From Bacteroides sp. CAG:530 (GTDB lineage: Bacteria; Bacteroidota; Bacteroidia; Bacteroidales; Bacteroidaceae), in assembly GCA_000434735.1 (NCBI GenBank), contig FR881281.1, forward strand, positions 1-64,000: a stretch of 64,000 bases of DNA, read 5' to 3'. The position numbers were made by a program, and so were the translations under genes. This document shows positions 19,325 to 28,960 of this stretch, in pieces; within the stretch, counting starts at the first letter, position 1, and the number at the start of each line of letters is the position of its first letter. Below the pieces are notes generated by a model, which was given only the letters and a program-made list of their open reading frames with translations, searched no databases and was not told where the DNA came from.

Positions 19325-19504
19325 ATGCGAAAACCACTAAATCAAACACAATGTATTTTATTAGCCCTCTGCTGGGCAGCACTTTGTTTCTATGTCATAG
19401 CAGCAAGTCCGCATATTGACGGCATGCTTATTCTTTCTCTCATAATATCTGGGGCATTGGTATTCATCCCTATAGTAAAAGCCATTAAAAACAAACAAAA
19501 GTAA
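19325..19504 (+). CDS. Small hypothetical protein with two membrane segments
   Basis: A 59-residue frame (MRKPLNQ...) holds two hydrophobic segments (about 8-27 and 33-50) with a short linker and a lysine-rich tail (KAIKNKQK), a plausible inner-membrane hairpin protein. I do not recognise the family. It begins only 7 bp after the malic enzyme terminator T-run; an upstream ATG at 19295 would lie inside the hairpin, so I reject it. Coding is suggested by the clean two-helix pattern but not proven, and I see no clear promoter. Confidence 0.5.
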   Translation: MRKPLNQTQCILLALCWAALCFYVIAASPHIDGMLILSLIISGALVFIPIVKAIKNKQK

Positions 19505-19563
19505 AGCCAAATCGAATAAAAATTACTTTTTTGACATTCTTTGTACACTTTTCATACACTACT

Positions 19564-19595
19564 GTTGCATAAACCAAAATTAATATATACTTTTG
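19564..19595 (+). promoter_or_regulatory. Promoter of glutamate dehydrogenase
   Basis: A GTTG element at 19564-19567 and TACTTTTG at 19588-19595 are separated by 20 bp, close to the Bacteroidetes TTTG-N19-TAnnTTTG arrangement. It leaves a leader of roughly 60 nt. Confidence 0.65.
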
Positions 19596-19661
19596 TCACC
19601 GAATCAAAAGAAATAGTTCTCATTTAGATTATTTCATAACCAATAACTAAACAATATTAAT

Positions 19662-20996
19662 ATGAATGCAGCTAAAGTATTGGAAGATCTGAAAAGAAGA
19701 TTTCCTAATGAGCCTGAATATCATCAGGCAGTAGAAGAGGTATTAGGTACTATCGAGGAAGAATACAACAAGCACCCAGAATTCGACAAGGCAAACCTTA
19801 TCGAACGCCTGTGCATTCCAGATAGAGTTTACCAGTTCCGTGTGACATGGATGGACGACAAAGGTAACATCCAGACTAATATGGGTTATCGTGTACAGCA
19901 CAACAACGCCATTGGCCCGTACAAAGGCGGTATCCGTTTCCACAGCTCTGTAAACTTGGGAATCTTGAAATTCCTTGCTTTTGAGCAGACATTCAAAAAC
20001 TCTCTTACCACACTCCCTATGGGTGGCGGTAAAGGTGGATCAGATTTCTCACCGCGTGGCAAATCTAACGCTGAGGTAATGCGTTTCTGCCAAGCATTCA
20101 TGCTAGAATTATGGCGTCATATCGGCCCTGAAACAGATGTTCCTGCAGGTGACATAGGTGTAGGCGGACGTGAAGTAGGCTATATGTTCGGTATGTATAA
20201 GAAATTGTCTCATGAATTCTCGGGCGTATTGACAGGAAAAGGCCGTGAGTTCGGTGGTTCATTGATTCGTCCTGAAGCAACCGGTTACGGAAATATCTAT
20301 TTCTTGCAGGAAATGCTTAAGACACGCAATATCAGCATCGAAGGAAAGACTTGCTTGGTTTCTGGTTCTGGTAACGTAGCACAATATACTGTAGAAAAAT
20401 TGATTCAGCTCGGCGCAAAGGTTGTTACCATGTCAGACTCTGACGGCTACATCTACGATCCGGACGGTATCGACCGCGAAAAGCTCGACTATATCATGGA
20501 ACTGAAGAACTTGTACCGTGGACGTATCCGCGAATATGCAGAAAAATACGGATGCAAGTATGTAGCAGGTGCTCGCCCATGGAACGAAAAGGCAGACATC
20601 GCACTTCCGTCGGCTACTCAGAACGAAATCAACGGTGACGACGCTAAGGCTTTGGTAGCAAACGGTGTATTCGCTGTATCGGAAGGTGCAAACATGCCTT
20701 CTACTCCTGAAGCTATCCGCACATTCCAGGAAGCTAAGATTCTGTATGCTCCGGGTAAAGCCGCTAACGCCGGTGGTGTATCGGTATCTGGTTTGGAAAT
20801 GACTCAGAACTCTATCAAACTGAGCTGGAGCGCAGAAGAAGTTGACGAAAAACTGAAAAGCATCATGAAGAATATCCACGCCGCTTGTGTACAGTACGGT
20901 ACTGAAGCCGACGGATATATCAACTATGTGAAGGGTGCTAACGTAGCCGGATTCATGAAGGTTGCAAAAGCAATGATGGCTCAGGGCATCGTTTAA
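19662..20996 (+). CDS. gdhA: NADP-specific glutamate dehydrogenase
   Basis: This 444-residue hexameric enzyme assimilates ammonium by reductive amination of 2-oxoglutarate. The active-site lysine motif PMGGGKGGSDF (about 122-132), VPAGDIGVGGREVGYM, and the Rossmann motif SGSGNVAQ (about 233-240) are present, and the length is exact for the family. It is monocistronic, with its own promoter and a strong downstream terminator. Placement beside a malic enzyme that supplies NADPH fits its cofactor, though this is inference. Confidence 0.97.
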   Translation: MNAAKVLEDLKRRFPNEPEYHQAVEEVLGTIEEEYNKHPEFDKANLIERLCIPDRVYQFRVTWMDDKGNIQTNMGYRVQHNNAIGPYKGGIRFHSSVNLGILKFLAFEQTFKNSLTTLPMGGGKGGSDFSPRGKSNAEVMRFCQAFMLELWRHIGPETDVPAGDIGVGGREVGYMFGMYKKLSHEFSGVLTGKGREFGGSLIRPEATGYGNIYFLQEMLKTRNISIEGKTCLVSGSGNVAQYTVEKLIQLGAKVVTMSDSDGYIYDPDGIDREKLDYIMELKNLYRGRIREYAEKYGCKYVAGARPWNEKADIALPSATQNEINGDDAKALVANGVFAVSEGANMPSTPEAIRTFQEAKILYAPGKAANAGGVSVSGLEMTQNSIKLSWSAEEVDEKLKSIMKNIHAACVQYGTEADGYINYVKGANVAGFMKVAKAMMAQGIV

Positions 20997-21023
20997 TCAG
21001 ACAAAACACACTCATCAATTATA

Positions 21024-21074
21024 AGGGCCGCATCTATAGTGTGATAATCACACCTAGATGTAGCCCTTTCTTTT
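21024..21074. terminator. Terminator between gdhA and the convergent NigD gene
   Basis: AGGGC, CATCTA and GTGTGA pair with TCACAC, TAGATG and GCCCT around a short TAA loop, followed by TTTCTTTT. It probably serves gdhA and may also act on the opposite strand. Confidence 0.85.
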
Positions 21075-21094
21075 GTAAGACAGAATAATTTTTC

Positions 21095-21844
21095 TTATTT
21101 CAGTTCTACACTGTGCAACAGAGCCTGATCGGCTTGTAGTTTTCCGGCATTGGTTTCTTTGCGAGTGCAATAGTCGAACTCAGCAGACTTTTCTCCGCTG
21201 AACGAATTCCATTTCAAAGTCAGTTTTACGGTCTTACCTTCTGTATCGGGAAGACTCTTCAAACCGAAAGCCACTAACGCATCGGCTGTACGCCCTGTAG
21301 TCTCGCCGTATGCATTATGACATAATCTTACTTCGTATGGATTATCCTTATTAACACCGGTAAGAAGATTTATCCAATGAGCCTTGCCGCCAGCCCATAC
21401 AGTACGGAAGCGAAGTGTAAGATAACCGTCTTCGGCTATAGTAACCCAGTCTTTAACAATCTCTACCGGATCTGAGCCGTATTGCGCTACGTCCATACCT
21501 TCTGCCCATTCTATCGCAGGCTTGGTAAGGATGCTGTCTATCCAGTTTACATATACCGCTTTATCGTACTTGGCGCTATTGCCGCCAGTCGCTACACAGT
21601 TTACCAACGCACGTACTTCTTTATCTCCGAACGGTGACTGCTTCATGTTGGTAGGGAACAAAGTTGTTTTATCGTCCAACTGCAGATATACCGTCTTGTC
21701 GGCTTCAGTCTTTACCGTTACCAACGCGTTAGGGCCATAACCTGGAAATACTACATACTTGTCGTCATCGTCTGAACAAGATTGCATAGCAGTAGCTGTA
21801 ATCAGCGCTGCTACACCCATTAAAATAGTTTTCATCGCATTCAT
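21095..21844 (-). CDS. NigD-like surface lipoprotein
   Basis: This 249-residue lipoprotein has a lipobox MQSC followed by SDDDD, an acidic signal that in Bacteroides favours export to the cell surface. The N-terminal barrel (about 40-110) and beta-rich C-terminal part match the NigD-like family, whose function is not known. It lies 145 bp after potD on the same strand without a clear terminator between, so read-through is possible. Starts at Met1 or Met4 are both possible. Confidence 0.82.
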   Translation of the reverse strand: MNAMKTILMGVAALITATAMQSCSDDDDKYVVFPGYGPNALVTVKTEADKTVYLQLDDKTTLFPTNMKQSPFGDKEVRALVNCVATGGNSAKYDKAVYVNWIDSILTKPAIEWAEGMDVAQYGSDPVEIVKDWVTIAEDGYLTLRFRTVWAGGKAHWINLLTGVNKDNPYEVRLCHNAYGETTGRTADALVAFGLKSLPDTEGKTVKLTLKWNSFSGEKSAEFDYCTRKETNAGKLQADQALLHSVELK

Positions 21845-21988
21845 AGTTTTGCCTTTTTGTTTGTTCTTAATCTTAATACATCTATTAAATGCGGAAACAT
21901 GCTTTTTAATGCATCGCTATAGCTATAAAGAATGTTAAAGCGAAAATCAGCTACATCCATAACAAGGGAAACAGTGGACTATATAAAA

Positions 21989-23314
21989 TTACTTGCGGCG
22001 GCGTTTTCTGCGCTGCATACGCTGACGTTTATACTTCTGCCATCGACTATGAATCCGCCATACGCATAGGGCGAATACTACAACGAATATCAGCAGTACG
22101 ATACCGCTATTCAGATTATCACCCTTTACACGCTGCCATATTTCGAGCACTTCGACTGTCTTATCGCCAAAGTCGCGTATCATAGAGCAACGGTTCACAA
22201 CCGAAATATCGGGATATTGGGTATTATGTAACTTTACGTGTCGTCCTATCTCGCCAAAGAAATAGCTGGCATCTACATAATCTTCTAATGTAGTGTCAAT
22301 ACGAGCCTCCATAATTTCGGGAGAAGCAATAGAACTTACGTAACCAATCTCTTCCATATTACGCAATGCAACATCCGGACGGCAAAGGAAATTAATAAAA
22401 TAGCTTGCCGCCTTTACGTTTCGTGCATATTTAGGGATTACCCATCCGTCGTACCAAATATTACTACCCTCGCGCGGAACCTCATAAGCCAATTCCACAC
22501 CTACAGACTCGGCTTCGTCTATCGCCCACTGCGCATCGCCGCTCCATGTCATGTTTATCCAAGCCTTTCCTTTGGTCATCATCTCCTTTCCAAAATCGGC
22601 TTCCCATCCTGCCACATTCGGTTTGAGTAATTTCAGATACTTTTCTACCGTATCCATCGCCGCTGGCGAATAGTCGTTCATCAACTGCTTCACGGTTTTC
22701 TTTCCGTCTTCCAAATCTTTACGATAGGCATAGAGCAAAGCCGTACCATAAGCGTCGCGATAAGAGTCTTTCATCAGGATACGTCCTGCGAAACGCTTGT
22801 TCCAAAGGCAATCCCACGTACTCATATCTGCAGCCGAAACATACTTGGTGTTATACAACAAACCGGCAGTACCCCACATATAGCATACAGCATATCTGTT
22901 TACAGGCTTATCGGGCGTACTGATTTGCGCTATCTGCTCGCGTATATACGGAGCTACTCCATTCATATAATTAGGAGAATGCGCGAAAACAGTATCGATA
23001 GGCAACAACAAGTCTTTATGCAGCATACGCTCTATGATGTATTCCGAAGGGCATACCACGTCAAAGTCTTCGTGTCCTTTCTCTATCTTGGTAAGCATTA
23101 CCTCGTTAATGTCGAACGTCTGGTAAACTATGTGAATATCTTCGCCTGTCTGCTCTTTATAGTATTCTTGGAAGTCCTCTAAGACCCCTTCGCCGATATA
23201 ATCGCCCCAATTATAAATCTTCAGCACATTCTGCCGCGACTCGTTTTCATTGTAACAGCCAGTCATAGCCACGCAAGCTATCAGCAAGGCAACAATCAGA
23301 TTGAGTTTCTTCAT
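21989..23314 (-). CDS. potD: Spermidine/putrescine ABC transporter substrate-binding protein with C-terminal membrane tail
   Basis: This 441-residue lipoprotein (lipobox MTGC) binds polyamine and delivers it to PotBC. The PotD fold is clear from KIYNWGDYIGEGVLEDF at the N-terminus, DVVCPSEYI, and NMTWSGDAQWA. After the binding domain ends (about 400) there is an extra hydrophobic helix (GIVLLIFVVVFALCVW) and a very basic tail (RRKRRRK), absent from the E. coli protein. This would give two membrane attachments. It is the last gene of potABCD, 27 bp after potC. Confidence 0.93.
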   Translation of the reverse strand: MKKLNLIVALLIACVAMTGCYNENESRQNVLKIYNWGDYIGEGVLEDFQEYYKEQTGEDIHIVYQTFDINEVMLTKIEKGHEDFDVVCPSEYIIERMLHKDLLLPIDTVFAHSPNYMNGVAPYIREQIAQISTPDKPVNRYAVCYMWGTAGLLYNTKYVSAADMSTWDCLWNKRFAGRILMKDSYRDAYGTALLYAYRKDLEDGKKTVKQLMNDYSPAAMDTVEKYLKLLKPNVAGWEADFGKEMMTKGKAWINMTWSGDAQWAIDEAESVGVELAYEVPREGSNIWYDGWVIPKYARNVKAASYFINFLCRPDVALRNMEEIGYVSSIASPEIMEARIDTTLEDYVDASYFFGEIGRHVKLHNTQYPDISVVNRCSMIRDFGDKTVEVLEIWQRVKGDNLNSGIVLLIFVVVFALCVWRIHSRWQKYKRQRMQRRKRRRK

Positions 23315-23341
23315 TTCCTCTTGATATCTCTGTATTCTGGA

Positions 23342-24136
23342 TTAATTATCCGCCTTGGCTTTTCCGGCACGGCGGTTCAATATAATAAGCAACACCAATA
23401 TCACTATAAATATCAATGCTGAAAGTGGTCTCAGTTCGGGAGTAAGTCCGCCTTTACGCGCATCGGCATAGATATAGGTGGAAAGTGTTTCCAAACCTTG
23501 GTTACCGATGGTGAATACGGTAACGGCAAAATCATCGACCGAAATGGTAATGGCCAACAAGAATCCGCTTATCATTCCCGGACGAATCTCCGGGATGATG
23601 ACCTTGCGCAACGCCTGCATCGGTGTAGCTCCCAAATCGAGTGCCGCCTCATAAAGATTAGGATTCATCTGCTTGAGGCGAGGCAATACGCTAAGCACTA
23701 CATATGGAGTACAAAACGTGATGTGCGCCAGCACTACGGTGGTGAATCCTTGCGTAATACCCAACGATACGAACAGCAAGAACAATGAGATACCGGTAAT
23801 GATATCACCGTTAAGGATAGGTATGGTATTTATAAATCCCACAGCCTTACGATTTCTTGCCTTAAGATTGTAGATGCCGATGGCGGCTATACTTCCTAAT
23901 ATGGTAGAAGCTGTAGCGGCTATCAATGCTATAAGAATGGTGTTTACAAAAGCGTTCATCAGCGAGTGATGCGCACCGGTATTAAGCAGAGACTCGTATA
24001 GCTTTAAAGAGAATCCAGTCCAGTTGCCCAGCACCTTAGCTTCGGTAAACGAATAGATTACGATAATTCCGATTGGGGCATACAGCAAAATAAGCAATAC
24101 CCACAGGTATACCTGCCCGATAATACGTTTTACCAT
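23342..24136 (-). CDS. potC: Spermidine/putrescine ABC transporter permease PotC
   Basis: This 264-residue permease has six predicted helices and the cytoplasmic EAA loop (EAALDLGATPMQALRKVIIPEIRPG) that contacts the ATPase. It overlaps potB by 7 bp and precedes potD, the standard order for polyamine importers. Confidence 0.95.
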   Translation of the reverse strand: MVKRIIGQVYLWVLLILLYAPIGIIVIYSFTEAKVLGNWTGFSLKLYESLLNTGAHHSLMNAFVNTILIALIAATASTILGSIAAIGIYNLKARNRKAVGFINTIPILNGDIITGISLFLLFVSLGITQGFTTVVLAHITFCTPYVVLSVLPRLKQMNPNLYEAALDLGATPMQALRKVIIPEIRPGMISGFLLAITISVDDFAVTVFTIGNQGLETLSTYIYADARKGGLTPELRPLSALIFIVILVLLIILNRRAGKAKADN

Positions 24137-24927
24137 ACTCCTCCTTTCTCCGCATCGCTCTGCTCGTCTGAACTAAACAGAGTAGTAGCGGCAATAAGAA
24201 ACAACATGATTAACGACAAGGCTGCACCGTAATTCCAGAGACTATTGTTGATATTCTCCTGAATGGTGGTACCGAACAGCTTGATATTGTTCATGGTTAG
24301 CAACTCGGCGATGGCGAACGTAGAGATGGTAGGCATAAACACCATCATCACTCCGCTGACAACACCGGGCATAGAAAGCGGGAATACGACTTTCCAAAAC
24401 ACCTGAAACTGATTGGCTCCCAAGTCTTGCGCAGCCTCAATATAACTCTTGTCCATCTTCTGAAGCGTATTGTAAATAGGGTAAATCATAAATGGAATGA
24501 AGTTATATATCATACCAAATATCAAGGCTCCTTCGCCCAACGGAAGTTTGCAAAAATCGAACAACGCTACCGTAGCCAACGTGCGCACCAATATATTGAC
24601 CCACATAGGCAGAATAAACAGCATGATAAGTGTGCGGGCATAACCCAAATTCTTACAATTATTAAGAATCCAAGCTGCCGGATAACCCAACAAGATACAA
24701 CCTATAGTGGTTATCATGGCAATACCGATAGAATAAACAAATGTGTTTACAGCCTCTGGATGCGCAAAGAACTTAGCGAAGTTCTCTAATGTAAGGTGTC
24801 CGGCATCGTCAGTAAAAGCGTAAACAACTATCAGCAGCAGCGGTATAATAACAAATATCGCCGAGAATATAAGGTACGGCAGTACCCAACTCTTACGCGA
24901 AGAGAACAAATGAAATATTTTATTCAT
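24130..24927 (-). CDS. potB: Spermidine/putrescine ABC transporter permease PotB
   Basis: This 265-residue inner-membrane permease carries the EAA loop EAAQDLGANQFQVFWKVVFPLSMPG near residue 160-185 and pairs with PotC. It starts 17 bp after potA and overlaps potC by 7 bp, so stoichiometric co-translation is likely. Confidence 0.95.
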   Translation of the reverse strand: MNKIFHLFSSRKSWVLPYLIFSAIFVIIPLLLIVVYAFTDDAGHLTLENFAKFFAHPEAVNTFVYSIGIAMITTIGCILLGYPAAWILNNCKNLGYARTLIMLFILPMWVNILVRTLATVALFDFCKLPLGEGALIFGMIYNFIPFMIYPIYNTLQKMDKSYIEAAQDLGANQFQVFWKVVFPLSMPGVVSGVMMVFMPTISTFAIAELLTMNNIKLFGTTIQENINNSLWNYGAALSLIMLFLIAATTLFSSDEQSDAEKGGVW

Positions 24928-24944
24928 TTAGCGCCTATTGATTA

Positions 24945-26336
24945 TTAGATTACACGTATAGCATCTGCAGGAATAGTAATACCCACATGGTCGCCATCAT
25001 CCCATACGTCATTAGTATCGACAAATACATTCTCGTCCCAATCGGAACATACGGTAAGGTGGTAATGATTTCCTTTATAAAGTATGAATTTCACTTCGCC
25101 AGTCAGCATGCCGTCTTCCGCATTATCCTGCAAAATGATTTTATCGAAATCGACCTCTACCTTTACATGCCCCCAGTCGCACGAAGCATCGCTCATGTCC
25201 ACACGAGGACATTCAAACGTACAACCCAAGAATTCCACGTGAGTTTCGTCTACCATAGCAGCTTCGAACTCGTTGCATGTACGCTCTTTATGCATGATAT
25301 GTATATCGAACGGCTTAACCAGCAAGCCGACTTCAGTTCCTGCCTCAAACGCATGATAGTCTTGTACCAAGAGTTCGTAATCGTCTACCAAAACCGTCAT
25401 TTCATAATGCACACCTTTAAATATGCACGACTGCACTACTCCGCGCAGCTGAGCCATGTCTGAAACAGGGAATATATATAAGTCTTCGGGGCGAACCACA
25501 ACATCCACCGGTACATCGTTACCGAAGTTCTTATCTACGCACTCAAAATCGTGTCCGCAGAAACGAACCAAGCAATCGTGAACCATAGTACCGTTCAAGA
25601 TGTTACTTTCACCAATAAAGTCGGCTACGAAAGAGTTGGTAGGTTCATTATATATATCTATAGGAGTACCTATCTGCTGAATGCGTCCTTCGCTCATTAC
25701 CACTATAGTATCGCTCAGCGTAAGAGCCTCTTCCTGATCGTGAGTTACATACACAAACGTAATACCAAGACGCTTATGCATCTCCTTCAACTCCATCTGC
25801 ATATCCTTACGCATCTTCAAGTCGAGCGCCGCCAATGGTTCGTCGAGCAACAACACCTCCGGTTCATTTACAATAGCACGGGCTATGGCAACACGCTGTT
25901 GCTGACCTCCCGACAAAGAGTTCACATCGCGATATTCATAGTCGGTCATTCCCACCATGCGTAACGCCACCTTTACTTTCTTTTCGATTTCCGGTTTCGA
26001 CATTTTCTTCAGCTTCAAGCCAAAAGCGATATTGTCGAACACATTAAGATGAGGGAATAAGGCGTACTTCTGGAACACCGTATTCACAGGACGACGGTGC
26101 GGAGGTGTTTGGGTAATCTCCTTACCGCCAATATATATTTCACCCTCCGACGCTGTCTGAAAACCAGCTATTAACCGCAGAAGCGTAGTCTTACCACAAC
26201 CCGAAGGACCTAATATAGTTACAAACTCACCTTTTCGGATAGACAAGTTCACATTGTCCAATGCGGTCTTTTCTCCAAAGAATTTAGACACACTCTTTAC
26301 TTCGATGATTGGTTTGTTCTCTGCTTGCATAAACAT
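24945..26336 (-). CDS. potA: Polyamine ABC transporter ATPase PotA with duplicated TOBE region
   Basis: This 463-residue ATPase powers the PotBC importer. It has Walker [10 protein letters not shown] (43-51), signature LSGGQQQ (141-147), Walker B VLLLDEP (161-167) and the switch histidine (199). It is about 90 residues longer than E. coli PotA because the C-terminus has two TOBE-like segments, [19 protein letters not shown] and [19 protein letters not shown], which resemble each other. The start may be Met1 or Met3. A -7 box lies 18 bp upstream, making this the first gene of potABCD. Confidence 0.94.
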   Translation of the reverse strand: MFMQAENKPIIEVKSVSKFFGEKTALDNVNLSIRKGEFVTILGPSGCGKTTLLRLIAGFQTASEGEIYIGGKEITQTPPHRRPVNTVFQKYALFPHLNVFDNIAFGLKLKKMSKPEIEKKVKVALRMVGMTDYEYRDVNSLSGGQQQRVAIARAIVNEPEVLLLDEPLAALDLKMRKDMQMELKEMHKRLGITFVYVTHDQEEALTLSDTIVVMSEGRIQQIGTPIDIYNEPTNSFVADFIGESNILNGTMVHDCLVRFCGHDFECVDKNFGNDVPVDVVVRPEDLYIFPVSDMAQLRGVVQSCIFKGVHYEMTVLVDDYELLVQDYHAFEAGTEVGLLVKPFDIHIMHKERTCNEFEAAMVDETHVEFLGCTFECPRVDMSDASCDWGHVKVEVDFDKIILQDNAEDGMLTGEVKFILYKGNHYHLTVCSDWDENVFVDTNDVWDDGDHVGITIPADAIRVI

Positions 26337-26353
26337 TTATAAATTACGGGCTG

Positions 26354-26361
26354 CAAAGGTA
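26354..26361 (-). promoter_or_regulatory. -7 box of the potABCD operon
   Basis: The minus strand reads TACCTTTG, matching TAnnTTTG, 18 bp before the potA start, implying a very short leader. Confidence 0.55.
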
Positions 26362-26460
26362 CATATTATATAGCGTTTAGAATGTAGTTTATCGAATTTT
26401 ATTTCATTTTATGCATATAATTGCATTCATTTGTACTTTTGCATATTTTATACCCGATAT

Positions 26461-27564
26461 TTACTTATCGTGTATAGCATAGAAATATGTGTCGAGCAAG
26501 CGTTTAGCCGCCGAAAAAGAGGTTACACTTCCTTGCAACACTGCGTCTTCTTCGCTGCGAAGCATCGACGCTATATTAGGATTATTATAGAAACTATCGC
26601 GCAATTGTTCTTCTATGGTTTCATACATCCAATACTTTGACTGCTCGTTACGGCGATATTGGAAATAACCATTGGCTTTAACGAAATCGAAGTAGCTGTA
26701 TATCATATCCCATACCTCCTTAATGCCAAAACCATAGAAGCCCGAGTAAGTAAGTACTTGAGGAGTCCATCCGGATTCTGGCGCAGGGAACAAATGCAAC
26801 GCATTGCGGAAATGAGCAGCCGCCAACTTCGCCTTTTCTATATTGCTTCCGTCGGCCTTGTTGATTACGATGCCATCCGCCATCTCCATAATACCGCGCT
26901 TTATGCCCTGCAGCTCATCGCCGGTACCTGCCAACTGGATAAGCAAAAAGAAATCTACCATTGAGTGGACTGCCGTTTCACTCTGCCCCACTCCAACCGT
27001 TTCTACGAATATCTTATCGAATCCGGCGGCTTCGCATAATATAATGGTTTCGCGTGTCTTTCTTGCCACACCGCCTAACGAGCCGGCGGTTGGACTAGGA
27101 CGTATAAATGAATCTGGATGAACAGACAACTTCTCCATGCGGGTCTTGTCGCCTAGAATACTACCTTTAGAGCGTTCACTACTTGGGTCGATAGCCAACA
27201 CAGCCAACTTACCACCACGTTCAAGCACATGCAGTCCGAAGACATCGATAGACGTACTTTTTCCCGCTCCGGGCACTCCACTAATACCGATACGGATAGA
27301 ATTGCCGGAATAAGGCAAACATTTCTCTATCACCTCTTGAGCCAATGCCTGATGTTCGGGCTTAACACTCTCTACAAGCGTAACAGCCTGACTTAGCACC
27401 GTTATATCGCCCTTTACTATACCTTCTACATACTCTCCTGCCGTAAAAGTCCGGCGGTGAGGCCGTTTACGCAAGTTGAGATACGGGTTTATTATACCGG
27501 GCTGCTCAATACCCTTATTGACAGCCAGTCCTTTATATTCTTCACTGTTTTCGGGGTGTTCCAT
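26461..27564 (-). CDS. meaB: MeaB/ArgK-family P-loop GTPase (methylmalonyl-CoA mutase chaperone)
   Basis: This 367-residue G3E GTPase protects and reloads adenosylcobalamin on methylmalonyl-CoA mutase. Seen: P-loop GVPGAGKS, the DPSS motif, the ETVGVGQSE segment, and the guanine-specificity NKAD motif. A C-terminal helical dimerisation region follows. The mutase subunits are not adjacent here. It starts 21 bp after the DUF1573 gene, so the two are probably co-transcribed. The older label LAO/AO transport ATPase is historical. Confidence 0.94.
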   Translation of the reverse strand: MEHPENSEEYKGLAVNKGIEQPGIINPYLNLRKRPHRRTFTAGEYVEGIVKGDITVLSQAVTLVESVKPEHQALAQEVIEKCLPYSGNSIRIGISGVPGAGKSTSIDVFGLHVLERGGKLAVLAIDPSSERSKGSILGDKTRMEKLSVHPDSFIRPSPTAGSLGGVARKTRETIILCEAAGFDKIFVETVGVGQSETAVHSMVDFFLLIQLAGTGDELQGIKRGIMEMADGIVINKADGSNIEKAKLAAAHFRNALHLFPAPESGWTPQVLTYSGFYGFGIKEVWDMIYSYFDFVKANGYFQYRRNEQSKYWMYETIEEQLRDSFYNNPNIASMLRSEEDAVLQGSVTSFSAAKRLLDTYFYAIHDK

Positions 27565-27585
27565 AATATCTTCAGTATTTTCAGG

Positions 27586-28662
27586 TTATTTCTTTATAGT
27601 GGCCTTTACTCTTATCACTACCGAAGGCGACGCTGGGTCATTGGTTATCATCAACACACGCGGTACACCTTTTACGCGAGGCAAGTTTTCAGTCAATACG
27701 GTTATTTTCATTTTTGTAGATTCGCCAGGCTTCAATACAGTCTTCTTCAATTTTACAGCCAAGGCTATATTAAAGACTTGCATATCTTGTATCGTCAAAT
27801 CCGACTTCCCGGTATTGGTGATAATGACTGTCTGCGATTTTTTCTGATGAGGATTCAAATCGAGAAACTCAACTTTAGTAGACGACAGAGAGATATGCGG
27901 CGGATTCTTCTTCTGTAATTCTGTCTGGTTAGAAAAATCGGGAAGCAGTACGGCAGAAACCGGAATTTCGTTTTCAGCACTTACCTTATCGCCCGAGAAG
28001 CGAGACAGATATACCGAAGCACGTGTAATACCAAATTTGGGAAGTTTGTCGGTATCAAGCGTAACTTTTATAACGCCATTCTTACCGCGTCCCAATGTTT
28101 CTGGTTCGGCTTTCGCACTTAAATAAGGAGGCAAGTGCATAAGCACCGGCTGGTATGCCTTACTCGATGTGTTGGCAACCAACAATGTCACCTCTGGATT
28201 CTCACCTTTATATACATTGTCGAATTCTATCTCGTCTTTATCCAAGCGAATAGCTCCGAATCCTACGGGATGAGTGAACGAATAGTTCTTTGAATCGGCG
28301 GTAACCTCACCGTTAAACTCCACATATAAAGGCATATCCGACGCATTACAATAAATGCCTAACTCTTTATAAAAATGTCCTATCGCCTTTGCGTCGAAAA
28401 CAGCGGTTACACTGCCTTTTCCACCTGCCGGGATGGGCGACTTTGTCCATTCTACATCGGTACATCCGCAAGAGGAATATACTTTAGATATTACAAGAGG
28501 CTTATTGCCGGTGTTGGTGAAATTATATGTTATCGTTACTGGCTTGTTCCACAATACGTACCCCAACTCCTGAACTTTCTTATCAAATTCTATTTTAGGC
28601 TGGGCATACAAGGCCAAGCTTAACATCGACAGTAAACCAAATATATATAATGTGCGCTTCAT
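27586..28662 (-). CDS. Secreted DUF1573 protein with repeated ASH/Ig-like domains
   Basis: This 358-residue exported protein has a cleavable signal peptide (ending LALYAQ) and three beta-sandwich repeats. The first (about 25-115) carries the DUF1573 signature FTNTGNKPLVISKVYSSCGC with its cysteine pair; the last (about 245-350) repeats ITNTGKSDLTIQDM. The function is unknown; the family is abundant in Bacteroidetes. The start at 28662 is chosen because it begins the signal peptide; the longer frame to 28722 crosses the candidate promoter. Confidence 0.88.
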   Translation of the reverse strand: MKRTLYIFGLLSMLSLALYAQPKIEFDKKVQELGYVLWNKPVTITYNFTNTGNKPLVISKVYSSCGCTDVEWTKSPIPAGGKGSVTAVFDAKAIGHFYKELGIYCNASDMPLYVEFNGEVTADSKNYSFTHPVGFGAIRLDKDEIEFDNVYKGENPEVTLLVANTSSKAYQPVLMHLPPYLSAKAEPETLGRGKNGVIKVTLDTDKLPKFGITRASVYLSRFSGDKVSAENEIPVSAVLLPDFSNQTELQKKNPPHISLSSTKVEFLDLNPHQKKSQTVIITNTGKSDLTIQDMQVFNIALAVKLKKTVLKPGESTKMKITVLTENLPRVKGVPRVLMITNDPASPSVVIRVKATIKK

Positions 28663-28687
28663 TCTGTAATTGTTTTTATTATTTAGA

Positions 28688-28695
28688 CAAAGATA
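28688..28695 (-). promoter_or_regulatory. -7 box of the DUF1573-meaB operon
   Basis: The minus strand reads TATCTTTG, matching TAnnTTTG, 26 bp before the start codon. The gap beyond it to 28960 is AT-rich and shows no gene. Confidence 0.55.
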
Positions 28696-28960
28696 AATAG
28701 AAATCGGCAATGAGCAAAACAATTATTCCCGCATTAAACCACTATTAACCATACAATAATGACATTACAAGTAAATATTATTCCACACAGCATAAGGTAC
28801 AAGCTATCAAAAGCATACAATATACGCTAAAATAATACATAAAACACCACAAGTTTTTAAAACTATTCTCTAATACACAATCCACTTCATAAATATGTAT
28901 TAAATTAGTACCCGAATATAACGATGCAAAAACATGAAATATCGAATAGAACATTATAAC

